DNA of 64,000 nt from contig NZ_PSSW01000003.1 in assembly GCF_002933295.1 (NCBI RefSeq), positions 434,001-498,000 on the forward strand. Direction: 5' to 3'. Below are positions 63,580 to 64,000 of the stretch, in pieces (the stretch's first letter is position 1; each line of letters opens with the position of its first letter). The notes under the pieces are model-generated. The model was not told the origin of the DNA. It ran no database searches and saw only the letters and a program-made list of their open reading frames with translations. The translations under genes and the position numbers were made by a program. Source of the stretch: Marinobacter flavimaris. Its GTDB lineage: Bacteria > Pseudomonadota > Gammaproteobacteria > Pseudomonadales > Oleiphilaceae.

Positions 63580-64000
63580 ATGAAAATGATGCTAACTCCG
63601 CTCACTGCCAGGAATGGCCAAAAAAATCAGAAGTCGTTGCTTGTCTTTGCCATTGGTTCGGTTCTGGCCTCTGCCGCAACGCCTGTCCTGTCCATGACCT
63701 TTACCGAAGCCTTAACCGGGGGAAAGGTTTCGCTTGATGTTCGTTACCGTTACGAATTTGTGGATCAGGACAACCCTCTTGATCAAGCCCATGCTTCTAC
63801 CGTTCGAACCCGACTGGGGTACCGGACTGGTGATTTTAAGGGGTTTGAGGTGTTTGCCGAGGCGGAAGATGTGTCCGCTGTGGGGAATGAGAACTACAAT
63901 AGCACCATCAATGGCATAACCGATCACTCAGTAGTCGCTGATCCGACGGAAACCGAAGTCAACCAAATTTACGTGCGTTACAAAGGTTTTTCGGATACCA
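63580..64000 (+). CDS. Outer-membrane barrel protein, 5' part (alginate-export-like)
   Basis: The frame starts at ATG 63580 and runs off the window after 140 codons. A signal peptide (SLLVFAIGSVLASAATPVLS) precedes a barrel start with LTGGKVSLDVRYRYEFVDQD, STVRTRLGYRTGDFKGFEVF and EVNQIYVRYKGF. This pattern is typical of alginate-export/AlgE-like outer-membrane proteins in marine gammaproteobacteria. The substrate is unknown. Start codons at 63586 and 63589 are also possible. Confidence 0.75.
   Translation, partial: MKMMLTPLTARNGQKNQKSLLVFAIGSVLASAATPVLSMTFTEALTGGKVSLDVRYRYEFVDQDNPLDQAHASTVRTRLGYRTGDFKGFEVFAEAEDVSAVGNENYNSTINGITDHSVVADPTETEVNQIYVRYKGFSDT

Noticed and set aside
1..64000. CRISPR arrays, tRNA or rRNA genes, prophage
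   Set aside because: No regularly spaced repeats, cloverleaf-like clusters, rRNA sequence or phage structural genes were recognised.

Overview
The window looks like a chromosomal segment of a marine, Marinobacter-like gammaproteobacterium. The grounds are a fused nuoCD gene, an alkyl sulfatase next to a GMC dehydrogenase, a TorF-type porin, and gamma-type copper and RND loci. The genus is an inference. No rRNA, tRNA or CRISPR array was recognised.

Layout. 1-1952: the end of an alkyl sulfatase gene overlapping a GMC alcohol dehydrogenase gene that carries an in-frame TGA. 1967-3189: a complete IS30-family element. 3357-5427: an AraC regulator, a YddG-like exporter and CsaA. 5428-6338: no intact gene, but a decayed HNH (DUF1524-type) nuclease fragment. 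6339-14304: copper locus I, with a PhoPQ-like two-component pair divergent from cupredoxin-copA-copB, then a terminator, a small unknown protein, an APC permease with a His tail, a tiny membrane protein and a secreted unknown. 14453-23278: an unusual complex-I-like operon with homologues of NuoA, H, J, K, L, M and N but no NuoC, E, F, G or I. Its NuoB- and NuoD-like parts are fused in one protein around a CxxC heavy-metal-binding domain and a tract of about 148 residues very rich in histidine. 23629-38576: a complete canonical nuoA-N operon. 38713-41180: a PII-like protein, an FAD oxidoreductase with a Cys-rich tail and a small membrane protein. 41464-47864: a porin, copper locus II (copB, Tat-dependent copA) and a second PhoPQ-like pair. 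47917-60745: two heavy-metal RND efflux operons, one ending in a second PII-like gene, with an outer-membrane barrel gene between them. 61032-64000: a TorF-type porin, an OprP/O-type porin behind a PhoB-like box, and the start of another outer-membrane barrel gene.

How it fits together. Periplasmic copper oxidation (cupredoxin, CopA), outer-membrane copper proteins (CopB), RND export and two PhoPQ-like regulators form a metal-resistance island that surrounds both respiratory operons. A direct repeat TTCAGK-N5-TTCAGK (K = G or T, 11-bp period) occurs in six promoter regions: both copper loci, the 11.8-kb operon, the canonical nuo operon, the PII gene and the porin. The hexamer-N5-hexamer layout is that of PhoP-type regulators, but the hexamer differs from the known PhoP box. 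This suggests one regulon linking copper stress with respiration. The cluster-poor complex-I-like operon with its His-rich coupling protein and this putative regulon are the most notable observations.
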